From: Chromobacterium subtsugae
GTDB lineage: Bacteria; Pseudomonadota; Gammaproteobacteria; Burkholderiales; Chromobacteriaceae
Length of the DNA: 64,000 bases
Assembly: GCF_001676875.1 (NCBI RefSeq)
Contig: NZ_JYKA01000020.1
Location: forward strand, 1-64,000
Direction: 5' to 3'
Shown: in pieces, positions 38,320 to 47,600 of the stretch
How positions within the stretch are numbered: position 1 is the first letter of the stretch
Layout of the letters: the number at the start of each line of letters is the position of its first letter
Position numbers and translations under genes: made by a program
Notes under the pieces: model-generated
Database searches by the model: none
What the model was told of the DNA's origin: nothing
What the model saw: the letters and a program-made list of their open reading frames with translations, nothing else

Positions 38320-39351
38320 TCAGCCGTTCCAGCGCTGGGTGTCGGCGAAGAAGCCCGGCACCGGATGGCTGGCGCCCTCGGTTTCGCTTTTCCGGTACAA
38401 GAACATCGCCAGGCACAGGTCCAGCACGCCCAGGCCGAAGGGCGAGAAGATGGTCGGTTTGGCGGGATCCAGGCGGATTTCGCCCTGCATCACTTGCGCC
38501 AGCGTGCCGTCGATGAAGCCGCGATGGCCGTAGCGCTGCTCCGCCAGGTGTGGCGAGGTGTTGGCTTTCATGCAGTGCTCGACGTCGTCCAGCACATTGT
38601 TGGCGCCGACGATGGTTTCCGGCGCCAGGTCGCGCAGCGAGACGTTGAGGATCAGCTGCGACGGCGCGAAGGCGTGGCCGGCGGGAATCCACGGCGTGCC
38701 GGCGGTGGTGGCGAGCACCACGATGTCGGCTTGCAAGGCCTCGTCCCGGCTGGCGGCGCGGATCGGGTAGCGCAGGCTCGCGCCCATATTGCGGGTGAAC
38801 GCCGCCAGATGCGCATCGTTGATGTCGTAGGCGCGCACGTCGTCGAAGTGCCAGCCGGCGGCATCGAAGAAGGACAGGATGCTGCCGGCGATCACGCCGC
38901 CGCCGATGATGGCCAGCGAGCCGGCGCGCCGGCCGTGGGGCCATAACTGCTGCGCGGCCAGCACCGCCGACGCGGCGGTGCGCGCCGAGCTGATCTGGGA
39001 CGCTTCCAGGCAGGCGAACGGATAGCCGGTGCGGTAGTCGTTGAGCAGCACCACCGCCGAAGCCCGCTGCAGATTAGCGTCGACATTGCCCGGATAGCTG
39101 GCTATCCACTTGATGCCGGAGACTTCCAGCGCCGAATCGGCGTCGCGGATCGCCGCCGGCAGCGCGATGATGCGCGCCTCGGGCCTGTCGGCGAAGCGGA
39201 GGAAATAGCTGTCCGGATTGACCGTCTTGCGCTGGTGGTGCAGCAAATAGGCCTGGCGGATGATGTCGATCACCTCGGTTTTGGCCTGCGCCAGCGCGCC
39301 ATGGATGAAGTCGCCGGTGATCACGCTGAAATTCGGGGCGGAGTTATGCAT
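38320..39351 (-). CDS. sbnB: SbnB-like dehydrogenase, L-2,3-diaminopropionate synthesis
   Basis: SbnB-type enzymes oxidise N-(1-amino-1-carboxyethyl)glutamate with NAD and release L-2,3-diaminopropionate (Dap) plus 2-oxoglutarate. The 343-residue product belongs to the ornithine cyclodeaminase/mu-crystallin family, with the Rossmann loop IIGGGVIAGSIL and the substrate-side ISGI-like segment EVSGIKWIASYPGN. Its start overlaps the end of the SbnA-like gene by 8 bases, so the two are coupled. It supplies the beta-lactam precursor for the NRPS across the divergent promoter. Confidence 0.92.
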   Translation of the reverse strand: MHNSAPNFSVITGDFIHGALAQAKTEVIDIIRQAYLLHHQRKTVNPDSYFLRFADRPEARIIALPAAIRDADSALEVSGIKWIASYPGNVDANLQRASAVVLLNDYRTGYPFACLEASQISSARTAASAVLAAQQLWPHGRRAGSLAIIGGGVIAGSILSFFDAAGWHFDDVRAYDINDAHLAAFTRNMGASLRYPIRAASRDEALQADIVVLATTAGTPWIPAGHAFAPSQLILNVSLRDLAPETIVGANNVLDDVEHCMKANTSPHLAEQRYGHRGFIDGTLAQVMQGEIRLDPAKPTIFSPFGLGVLDLCLAMFLYRKSETEGASHPVPGFFADTQRWNG

Positions 39352-40333
39352 AGGTCAGATTCTCGTTGAGCGGTTGGGAGGCCTGGCGCCATGCCGGGCC
39401 GAAGCGTTGATCGCACCAGTCGTCGTCGTAGACCGTGTCCAGGTAGCCGTTGCCCAGGTCGGGCGAGATGGCCACCACCACGGCGTCGGCCGGCAGTTCG
39501 GCGTGCAGGCGCCGCACCGCGGCCAGCACCGTGCCGGTGGACGCGCCGCCCAGATAGCCGTAGCGCAGCGCGACATCGCGGCAGGCGGCGATGGTTTCGG
39601 CTTCCGGAATCTGGATCAGCCGGTCCACCGCGGCGGCGTCGAAGAAGTGGGGCTGCACGCTGGAGCCCAGCCCAGGCAGATAGCGCGCCTGCCCCGGCGT
39701 GCCGAAAGTCACCGAGCCTACCGAGTCGACGGCGATCAGCCGGGTTTGCGGCGAATGGCCGCGGAAGAACGCGGCGCAGCCCATCAGGGTGCCGGTGGTG
39801 CCGGCGCCGACGAACAGGTAGTCGACGCTGCCGAACTCGTTCAGGATGGCGCGCGCGGTCATGTCGGCATGGACCGCCGGGTTGGCCGGATTCTGGTACT
39901 GGTTCAGCCAGATCCGCTCGGGGTCGCGCGCGATGGCCTGGCGGATGTAGGCGAGCCGGTTGCCCAGATAGCCGTTGTGCTCGTCGCGCTGCTCGATCAC
40001 CACCACGGTGGTGCCCAGCGCGCGCATCATGCCGATGTTCTGGGCGCTGGTGTTCTTGTCGACGACGCAGACGAAGTCATAGCCGCGCGCCGCGGCGATC
40101 TGGCTTAGCGCCAGGCCCAGATTGCCGGAACTGGACTCTATTATCTTCTTGCGGGCCGCGAGCTGGCCGCGCTCCTCGGCGTCGCGGATCAGCGCCATCG
40201 CGGTCTTGATCTTGATCGATCCGCCCGGATTGAAGCCTTCTATCTTCAAGTGCACGTCGCCCGATGGGGAAAATTGCTCGAGCCTCAGGAAAATATCGTC
40301 GGAGACGGCTTGTTCGATGGAGTCGTATCGCAT
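39344..40333 (-). CDS. sbnA: SbnA-like PLP synthase, L-2,3-diaminopropionate synthesis
   Basis: SbnA joins O-phosphoserine and glutamate in a PLP-dependent beta-replacement. The 329-residue product is a cysteine synthase-fold protein with the PLP lysine region EGFNPGGSIKIKTAMAL. It also has SSGNLGLALSQIAA and the glycine-rich GAGTTGTLMG phosphate loop. The frame is open far upstream, but ATG at 40333 (MRYDSIEQAV) has AGGAA 7 bases before it. It overlaps sbnB. Confidence 0.92.
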   Translation of the reverse strand: MRYDSIEQAVSDDIFLRLEQFSPSGDVHLKIEGFNPGGSIKIKTAMALIRDAEERGQLAARKKIIESSSGNLGLALSQIAAARGYDFVCVVDKNTSAQNIGMMRALGTTVVVIEQRDEHNGYLGNRLAYIRQAIARDPERIWLNQYQNPANPAVHADMTARAILNEFGSVDYLFVGAGTTGTLMGCAAFFRGHSPQTRLIAVDSVGSVTFGTPGQARYLPGLGSSVQPHFFDAAAVDRLIQIPEAETIAACRDVALRYGYLGGASTGTVLAAVRRLHAELPADAVVVAISPDLGNGYLDTVYDDDWCDQRFGPAWRQASQPLNENLTYA

Positions 40334-40403
40334 GCAAGATTCCTGCAGCAGGTGAAAGGAAAATACCGCCGGCAGGCGGGAAGGGCGCGGCCGGGCGCCT
40401 GGC

Positions 40404-40835
40404 TCAGGCCCGCGGCGGCAGCAGCTCGTCCAGCGCGAACCAGCAGCTGCAATCCAGCGCCGGCACCGGCGTGTGCCGGGTGGATTTGGGCGGGTACGGC
40501 CGGCCTTCCAGGCCACGCGCGATCACCTCTTCCGGCGTGACCAGCAGGTCGTCGCGGCGGGCCTCCAGCGCGACGTCGGCGTAGTCCAGCAACAGGCAGG
40601 GCACCAGCATCAAGCCGTGGCGCAGCGCGAATTCGCGGCGATGATGGCCGTCCATCACCACCAGCGTGCGGCGCTCGACCAGGATCGGCGTCTTCCATCC
40701 GCCATCGGCCAGCACCCGCGCGGCCACCTCCCCCAAGCGTTCCGGCAGGAACTCCTCGGTCGGCTTCAGCCGGTCCGGCGGCAGCAGCGCAAGCTTGGGC
40801 CTGGCTGCGGCGGTCTCGATTGGCCTCGGATTCAT
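40404..40835 (-). CDS. SbnI-like ParB-fold protein, probable free-serine kinase
   Basis: SbnI and archaeal SerK phosphorylate free serine to O-phosphoserine, the SbnA substrate. The 143-residue product is the ParB/sulfiredoxin-fold core only, with VVMDGHHRREFALRHG and LLPPDRLKPTEEFLPERL. It is much shorter than the roughly 250-residue SbnI. The location upstream of sbnA-sbnB on the same strand supports the role. It could instead be a regulator with a ParB-like fold. ATG at 40835 follows AAGGGGTGAC. Confidence 0.75.
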   Translation of the reverse strand: MNPRPIETAAARPKLALLPPDRLKPTEEFLPERLGEVAARVLADGGWKTPILVERRTLVVMDGHHRREFALRHGLMLVPCLLLDYADVALEARRDDLLVTPEEVIARGLEGRPYPPKSTRHTPVPALDCSCWFALDELLPPRA

Positions 40836-40979
40836 GTCACCCCTTGTGCGGAATATCTAAACCACCGGCCGGTCCCGCATGCGCAGGGCGGCCATGGATT
40901 GATCAGGGAAAGCGCTTATATGTTTTTTGCATAATCAAATGACATTAGACAATGCAGGTATGAGATTGTCAACTTAAGC

Positions 40980-40991
40980 TCACGCGCGTGA
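40980..40991. promoter_or_regulatory. Perfect 12-base palindrome, operator candidate
   Basis: TCACGC is followed directly by GCGTGA in the divergent region between the two arms of the cluster. It could bind a dimeric regulator. The match is short and might be chance. Confidence 0.25.
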
Positions 40992-41089
40992 TGCGCGATC
41001 GGGAATCCCTGCTAATGGCCAGTTCGAAGCTGCTCTTTGGGATGAATTTCCGGATTGAATTGTTTGAGGAAATTTTTATTCATAATGAA

Positions 41090-41118
41090 TTGAATTTTTG
41101 ATATGTGTAATGTATAAG
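41090..41118 (+). promoter_or_regulatory. Candidate promoter of the rightward biosynthetic operon
   Basis: TTGAAT (41090-41095) and TATAAG (41113-41118) are 17 bases apart, in an AT-rich stretch about 100 bases before the APS kinase start. Confidence 0.55.
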
Positions 41119-41221
41119 TTCGTCATATACCAAAGTCATTTGTTCATTTGCTGTGGCGAGGCGGCTGGTCCGGCGGCATCGCGGCGCCTTGCCCAGCCAA
41201 ACCGAAATTTGCGAGGCATGG

Positions 41222-41839
41222 ATGGGCAACCGCATTTCTCCCGATTACGCCACCCCCCACTCTCCCCAGCCGCTTACCGGCGCGCCGGCGGTGTTGTGGC
41301 TGACCGGCATTTCCGGCGCCGGCAAAACCACCATCGCCAGCCATCTCAAGCAGTTGTGCCTGGCATCCGGCCATGCGGCGGCGATGCTGGACGGCGACGA
41401 GCTGCGCGGCCGGCTGAACGCCGATCTGGGTTTCTCTGAGAGCGACCGGGCCGAGAACGTGCGGCGCATCGCCGAAGTCGCGGCGCTGATGGCGGACGCC
41501 GGCCTGCTGGTGATCGTGTCCTGCATTTCGCCGCTGGCGTCTTTCCGCCTGGCGGCGCGCGACATCGTCGGCGCGCAGCGCTTCGTCGAGGTTTACATCG
41601 ACACGCCGATCGATGTCGCCGAAGCCCGCGACCCCAAGGGCCTGTACCGGCTGGCCCGCGCCGGCAAGATCACCGGCTTCACCGGCCTGCACGCGGCTTA
41701 CGAGCCGCCGCGGGAGCCGGCGATCCGGATCGATACCACGGTCACCGGCGTGGAAGCGGCGGCGGAGCGTCTGCTCGGCCATTACCAGGCGATGGCGCGC
41801 GCGGCGGCCACCCGCGCCGAGGCTGGCGTTTGTGGCTGA
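41222..41839 (+). CDS. cysC: Adenylylsulfate (APS) kinase
   Basis: This enzyme phosphorylates APS to PAPS, the sulfate donor for sulfotransferases. The 205-residue product has the Walker A motif GISGAGKTT, the LDGDELRGRL segment and the RDPKGLYRLARAGKITGFTG region, all diagnostic. ATG at 41222 is preferred over a GTG at 41153. It is the first gene of the rightward arm and is likely a dedicated PAPS source for the two sulfotransferases downstream. Confidence 0.93.
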   Translation: MGNRISPDYATPHSPQPLTGAPAVLWLTGISGAGKTTIASHLKQLCLASGHAAAMLDGDELRGRLNADLGFSESDRAENVRRIAEVAALMADAGLLVIVSCISPLASFRLAARDIVGAQRFVEVYIDTPIDVAEARDPKGLYRLARAGKITGFTGLHAAYEPPREPAIRIDTTVTGVEAAAERLLGHYQAMARAAATRAEAGVCG

Positions 41840-41869
41840 GCGCGGCGCCGGAACGAGGGAGCGCTGGCG

Positions 41870-43153
41870 ATGGCCTTAGCTGCGCTGCGCGCCTGGTGGG
41901 CGGATCTGTCAGGCCCGTTCGCGTACCGAACCTTCACCGTCGTCTGGCTGACCAGCCTGGCTGCCAATGTCGGCTATACGGTGCAGGGCGTGGGCGCGTC
42001 CTGGGCGATGGCGTCGATGGCGCCGACGCCGACGATGGTGGCGCTGGTCCAGACCGCGGCCAGCGTGCCGATCGCCCTGTTCGCATTGCTGTCCGGCGTG
42101 GCGGCCGACGCCTGGGACCGCCGCGCGGTGATGCTGGCGTCGCAGGCGCTGGTGTTCGCCGTCGCCGCGGCCTTGACCGGCTTCAGCGCCGCCGGCTATC
42201 TGGCGCCGGCGATGATTCTGGCCTGCACCTTCCTCAATGGCTGCGGCGCGGCCTTGTTTCAGCCGACCTGGCAGTCGTCGGTGGCCGAACAGGTGCCGCG
42301 CAGCCAGCTGTCCGCCGCGATCGCCCTGGACAGCTTTTCCTTGAATTTCGCGCGCGCCGCCGGGCCGGCGTTCGGCGGACTGATCGTGGCCAGGTTCACC
42401 CCTGGCGCGGCGTTCTTGATCAGCGCACTGGCCGGCGCGGTGATGATCGCGGCGCTGTTGTCGTGGAAACGGCCGCCGCCGCGCCGGCACCCGCGCGAGA
42501 AGCTGTTGGCGGCGCTGGCCGGCGGCGTCGCTTATTGCTGGCGCGCGCGGCGGATGCGCGACGCGCTGTTCCGCAGCGCGCTGTTCGGTTTTCTCGGCAG
42601 CCCGGTTTGGGCGTTGCTGCCGCTGTTCGCCAAGCAGCAGTTCGGCGGCGCCGCCGGCACCTACGGCATGCTGCTGGCGGCATTCGGCGTCGGCGCCACC
42701 GCCGGCGCGCTGGGCGGAGCCGCGCTGCGGGCGCGCCACGCCAAGGAAACGGTGGTGCGCGGCGGCGCTTTCGCCTTTGGCCTGGGCATTATCGCCGCCG
42801 CCGTGAGCCCGGCGCTGCCGGGCACGCTGCTGGGCCTGTCCGTCGCCGGCGCCAGCTGGGTGGCGTCGGTGTCCACTTTCAATCTTTCGATTCAAACCGG
42901 CGCGCCCGACCGGCTGGCGGGCCGGGCATTGTCCCTGTTCCATTCCTGCATCATCGGCGGCATGTCGCTGGGCAGCTTCGCCTGGGGCTGCGTGGCGGAG
43001 CCGCTCGGCGTGGGGGCCGCGCTGCTGATGTCGGGCCTGTTGATGTCGGCGTCGTGCCTGCTGGGCTGGCTGCTGCCGCTGGCGGAGGCGGACGAGCCGG
43101 ACGCGGTCCTGGCGGTGAGCGGTGCCGGCGGAATGGACGGCCACTGCAAATGA
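41870..43153 (+). CDS. Major facilitator superfamily transporter
   Basis: The 427-residue product has about 12 transmembrane helices and the MFS loop 2-3 motif (LLSGVAADAWDRRAVML). It resembles the enterobactin exporter/DHA3-like group. By position it is the likely exporter of, and self-protection against, the cluster product. Its stop overlaps the start of the next gene (ATGA). Specificity cannot be read. Confidence 0.85.
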   Translation: MALAALRAWWADLSGPFAYRTFTVVWLTSLAANVGYTVQGVGASWAMASMAPTPTMVALVQTAASVPIALFALLSGVAADAWDRRAVMLASQALVFAVAAALTGFSAAGYLAPAMILACTFLNGCGAALFQPTWQSSVAEQVPRSQLSAAIALDSFSLNFARAAGPAFGGLIVARFTPGAAFLISALAGAVMIAALLSWKRPPPRRHPREKLLAALAGGVAYCWRARRMRDALFRSALFGFLGSPVWALLPLFAKQQFGGAAGTYGMLLAAFGVGATAGALGGAALRARHAKETVVRGGAFAFGLGIIAAAVSPALPGTLLGLSVAGASWVASVSTFNLSIQTGAPDRLAGRALSLFHSCIIGGMSLGSFAWGCVAEPLGVGAALLMSGLLMSASCLLGWLLPLAEADEPDAVLAVSGAGGMDGHCK

Positions 43154-44601
43154 ACAAGAGCGAAGCGATGAAGACGATTGCGATTATCGGCGCCGGTTTT
43201 TGCGGCGCGACTCTGGCGGCGCGGCTGTTGCGGCAGCCGCCGGCCACGCCGCTGCGGGTGGTGCTGATCAATCGGTCCGGGCCGATGGCGCGCGGCGTGG
43301 CGTATGGCAGCCGCACCGCGACCCAGGTGCTGAACGTGCCGGTGGGCAGGATGGACGCGCTGTCGGAGCGGGGCGACGGGTTTTACCGTTATGTCCGCCA
43401 GCGGATCGCCGACGCCGCGCCCGGCAGCTTCGTCGCGCGCAGCCTGTACGGCGATTACCTGGAGCAGCTGTTGCGGGACGCCGAGCGCGACGCGCCGGCG
43501 GGAGCGAGCTTGCGCACCGTGGTTGGCGGCGTGGCGGCGTTGCGGCCGCGCGCCGATGGCGAGGGTGCGCGCTTGACGCTGGATGACGGCAGCGCGCTGG
43601 ACGCCGACCGGGTGGTGCTCTGCGTCGGCAACTACGCGCCGCTGGATCCGCCCATCGCGGCGGCGCAGCGCAGGTTTTACGCCAGCCGCCGCTACATCCG
43701 CGACCCCTGGGCGCCGGGCGCGCTGGCGCGTGTCGCGCCGGAGCAGCCGGTGCTGGTGATAGGCAGCGGCCTCACCATGCTGGACATCCTGCTGGAGCTG
43801 CGCGAGCGCGGCCATCGCGCGCCCATCCACGCGATATCGCGCCGCGGCCTGGCGCCGCAGGCGCACCGGGCGCTGGACAACCCGCCGCATTACGACGAGT
43901 CGCTGTTGCACGCGATGCTGAGCGAGCCGACCGCGCGCAACTACCTGAGCCTGGTGCGCGGCGCGGCGGCGCGCCATGCGCGCGGCGGCGGCGACTGGCG
44001 CGACATCGTCGGCGGCTTGCGCGCCCGCACCCCGGAGCTATGGCAGGCCTTGCCGCTGCCGGAACGGCGCCGCTTCCTGCAGCGGCTGCGGCCGTTCTGG
44101 GAGGTGCATCGGCACCGCTGCGCGCCGCAACTCGGGGAAAGGCTGCGCGCCGAACTGGCGAGCGGCTCGCTGCGCCTGCTCGCCGGCCGGGCCATCGCCT
44201 ACCGCGAGACCGGCGACGGCGTGGAGGCGACGCTGCAGCCGCGCGGCGGCGGCGAGGCGCTGCGCCTGCAAGTGGGGGCGGTGATCAACTGCACCGGCCC
44301 GCGCGGCGATGTCCGCCGGCTGGACGAGCCGCTGCTGGACAGCCTGCAAGCCGACGGCCTGCTGGTGCCGGACGCGCTCGGCCTGGGGTTCGAGCTGGAC
44401 GAGCGCTACGCGCTGCGCGACAGCGCCGGCGTCGCTTCCCGCTGGCTGCACTACGTCGGCCCTTTCCTTAAGGGCCGTTACTGGGAGGCGACCGCGGTGC
44501 CGGAATTGCGCGTTCATGTCGCGCGGCTGGCCGAGGCCTTGAGCCTGGACTGCGGCGATGAAACGCGGCTGCGGCAGCCGGCGCAACCGGCAAGCGCGTG
44601 A
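43150..44601 (+). CDS. FAD/NAD(P)-binding protein (COG4529-like)
   Basis: The 483-residue product has an N-terminal FAD-binding Rossmann motif (IIGAGFCGATLAARLL) and VLNVPVGRMDALSERGDGF, typical of the NAD_binding_9 group. A second nucleotide-binding region (VLVIGSGLTMLDILLEL) and a C-terminal INCTGPRGDVRRL segment follow. Related proteins are poorly characterised. It could be an oxidase or N-hydroxylase acting on the precursor or product. Start/stop overlaps on both sides place it in the operon. An ATG at 43168 is an alternative start. Confidence 0.8.
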   Translation: MNKSEAMKTIAIIGAGFCGATLAARLLRQPPATPLRVVLINRSGPMARGVAYGSRTATQVLNVPVGRMDALSERGDGFYRYVRQRIADAAPGSFVARSLYGDYLEQLLRDAERDAPAGASLRTVVGGVAALRPRADGEGARLTLDDGSALDADRVVLCVGNYAPLDPPIAAAQRRFYASRRYIRDPWAPGALARVAPEQPVLVIGSGLTMLDILLELRERGHRAPIHAISRRGLAPQAHRALDNPPHYDESLLHAMLSEPTARNYLSLVRGAAARHARGGGDWRDIVGGLRARTPELWQALPLPERRRFLQRLRPFWEVHRHRCAPQLGERLRAELASGSLRLLAGRAIAYRETGDGVEATLQPRGGGEALRLQVGAVINCTGPRGDVRRLDEPLLDSLQADGLLVPDALGLGFELDERYALRDSAGVASRWLHYVGPFLKGRYWEATAVPELRVHVARLAEALSLDCGDETRLRQPAQPASA

Positions 44602-47600
44602 GCGCCGCCGACGACATTTTCCGAAGAGCGGCGATGAATTCAAGAATAGAGATGAGAGAGCCGATGCTGGCGCGGGAGGAAGCCCCGCCGGCGGACGCGG
44701 CCTGGACGCCGTTGCGCGCCGGCGCCGACGGCGTGCCGCGCGCCTGCGACATGACCGCGGACGACTGGCTGCTGGCTTACGACGTCGATGCCCAGCTGGC
44801 CGACGGCGGCGCGCCGGCAGCCGCCGGCCTGGAAAGCGCGCTGCGGGAGATCTGGCAGTCGGTGCTCGGCGTCGAGGGACTATCGGCGACCGACAATTTC
44901 TTCGCCGCCGGCGGAGACTCCATCGCCTCGGTGCAACTGGCGGCGCAGGCGCGCGCCAAGGGCATAGCCTTGTCGGCGCAAGACCTGCTCCGCCACCAGA
45001 CCATCGCGGCGCTGGCGGCGAGCGCCAGCCAGGCCTCGCCCGAACGGCAGCCCAGCCAGGGGCGGTTGGCGCTGCGGCCCGCGCAGCTGGCGGCGCTGGA
45101 TGGCGGCGCGGTGAGCCGCCGGTTGCTGCAAGTGCCGGAAGAGATGGACGAGCGTTTTCTGCAGGCCTGGCTGCGGGCGCTGCATGCCGGCCACGATGCG
45201 CTGCGGCTGCGGTTTGCGCGCCAGGGCGGCGAATGGCGCGCGGAATTCCGCGCCGATGCCGACGCGCTGGCGCGCGAGGCGCGGGATGGCCGCGCGGCGT
45301 CGTCGATGCCGCCGCAGCCGCAGGCCGATGCCGGTCCCGTGTTGATGGCGGCGCTGGAAAAGGGGCGCGATGGCGCGCGGCTATGGCTCAGCGCCCGGCA
45401 GGCGGCGGTGGATGCCGCATCGTGGCGCACGATTCTGGCCGACCTGCGCGCGGCCTTCGACGAATGGCGGCGGCGCGGCGCCATTTCCGCGCGCGGCGCA
45501 GCCGGGTTTGGCCGCTACCAAGAGTGGTGTGAGAAGCGGGAAGGCGAGCCGCGGCAAGCAGCTTGGCTGGCGGCGGGCGGCGAATGGGTCTTAGCGCCGG
45601 TTGCCGAGCTGGATGCGGCGCGCAGCGCCGCCATGCTGGAGAGCGGTTTGCGCAAGCATCGGGCGCGGCCGGAGGAGCTGTTGCTGGCGGCCGCGCTGTT
45701 GGCGGCTTGCCGCTGGTCGGGCGAGAGGGCGCTTACTCTGCGGCTGGCGCAAGATGGCCGCGCGGCCGACGCCGAGCTGGCGGCCACGGTCGGCCAGTTC
45801 GATGTCGAACGCGGTTTGACGCTGGCGCTGGCGGCCGGCGAGCTTGCGCCGGGGGCGGCGATCCTGGCGGCCAAGGAAGGCTGCCGCGCGCAGACCCAAG
45901 AGCTGGGCGACGCTGGCCGAACCGCGCGCCTGGCATTCCGTTACGACGGCGATTTCGACGCGCCGGCAGCGGCGCGCGCCGGCATCGCGCGGCTGGCGCT
46001 GCCGAACGACGATGACGACGCCGGCGGGCCGCCGTTGCGGCTGCGCGGCGAGCGGCGCGACGGCTGCTTGCGGCTGACGCTGAGCTGCCGCGCGGCGGCC
46101 GTGCCGGCGCAAGGGCTGGACGTGCTGGCGGCGCGGCTGGACGAGGCGCTGCGCGAGCTGGCGGAGCACTGCGCCGACCCGGCGCAAGCCGCCAGCCTGA
46201 GTCCGTCCGACTTCCCCGGCCTGGGCCTGACGGCGGCCGAACTGGCCGGCTGGCGGCAACGCTTTCCGGCGCTGGAGCAGTTGAGCCCGGCCACCGGCAT
46301 GCAGATCGGCATGGTTTTCCACAGCCAGTTGCCCGGCCATGCCGACGCTTATACCAACCAGGCCTATCTGACCCTGGAGGGCGAGCTGGATGCCGGCTGG
46401 TTCCGCGAGGCTTGGCGCATCGTCATCGAACGCCACCCGGCGCTGCGCGCCGGCTTCGTCGGTTTCGAGCGCGAGCAGCCGCTGCAGCTGGCGGTGGCGG
46501 CGCCGGCGCTGGACTGGCGCGAGGAAGACCTCCGCGGGCAGGCGCCGGACGCGTTCGAGCGCTGGCGCCAGGCCGATCGCCAGACGCCGTTCGATTTCGG
46601 GCGGCCGCCGTTGATGCGCTTCCTGCTGGCGCGGGTGGGCGAGCAAAGCCACCGTTTTTGCTGGACCCATCACCACAGCATCATCGACGGCTGGAGCGTG
46701 ACGCTGGTGTGGGACGAGGTGTTCGAGGCTTACCGCGCCTTGCGGGCAGGGCAGGAACCGGCGCTGCCGCCGGCGCCGTCTTTCGCCGAGGCGGCGTTCT
46801 GGCGGCATGGCCAGCCGCGGGAAGAGGGCTTGCGCTACTGGCGCGAGACGCTGGCCGGCATCGGCCCGCGCGCGGCGCTGCGGATAGAGCAGCCGGGCCT
46901 GCCGCCGCTGGGCGGCGAGGCGTCCAAGTCGCGGCGCCGGCTGAGCGAGCAGGCGACCCGCCGGCTGACGGAGATGGCGCGCGCCGGCCAGACGACGCTG
47001 GCCGCGACGATGCAGGCGGCCTGGGCGTTGCTGCTGGCGCATTACAGCGGCCAGTCCGACGTGGTTTTCGGCGTGACTTCGGCGGGGCGGACCATCGATC
47101 TGCCCGGCGTCGAGCGCATCGTCGGGCCGCTGATCAACACCGTGCCCGCCCGATTTGCGCTAGACCCCGGCGCCAGGCTGGGTGACTGGCTGCGGACCGT
47201 GCGCGACATGCATCTGCTGCGCGACCGGCATGCCAGCATCGACCTGATCGACATCCAGCGCCAGAGCGGCCTGCGCGCCGACCAGCCGCTGTTCGACAGC
47301 GTGGTGATTGTAGACAACTACCCGGCCGCCGATTACGGCGCGGCGACGGCCCTGCGCGTATCGGAACGCGGCTACGCCGGAGAAACCCATTACGGGCTCA
47401 CCTTGTCGGTAATGCCCGGGGCGCGGCTGGCCTTCGACATTGAATTTGACTCATCGCGGTTTCACAAAAAGGACATTGACGCCATGGCCGATAAACTCGA
47501 ATCGGTGCTTACCCGCATGCCCCAGAACCTGGCCGAGCCGCTGAGCGCGGCGGTCGGCGCCGCCGCGCGCGCCGAAGCCGCAAGCGACGCCGCCGGCCTC

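Larger units (their letters stand above)
40836..41221. other. Divergent control region of the antibiotic cluster (386 bases)
   Basis: This AT-rich region lies between the leftward Dap genes and the rightward assembly genes. It has no supported gene. It holds a promoter candidate (41090-41118) and a 12-base palindrome, TCACGCGCGTGA (40980-40991). No quorum-sensing CTG-N10-CAG box was found by eye. Confidence 0.6.

Noticed and set aside
40836..41221. Quorum-sensing (CviR/LuxR) box in the divergent control region
   Set aside because: CTG and CAG half sites are present but at the wrong spacing.
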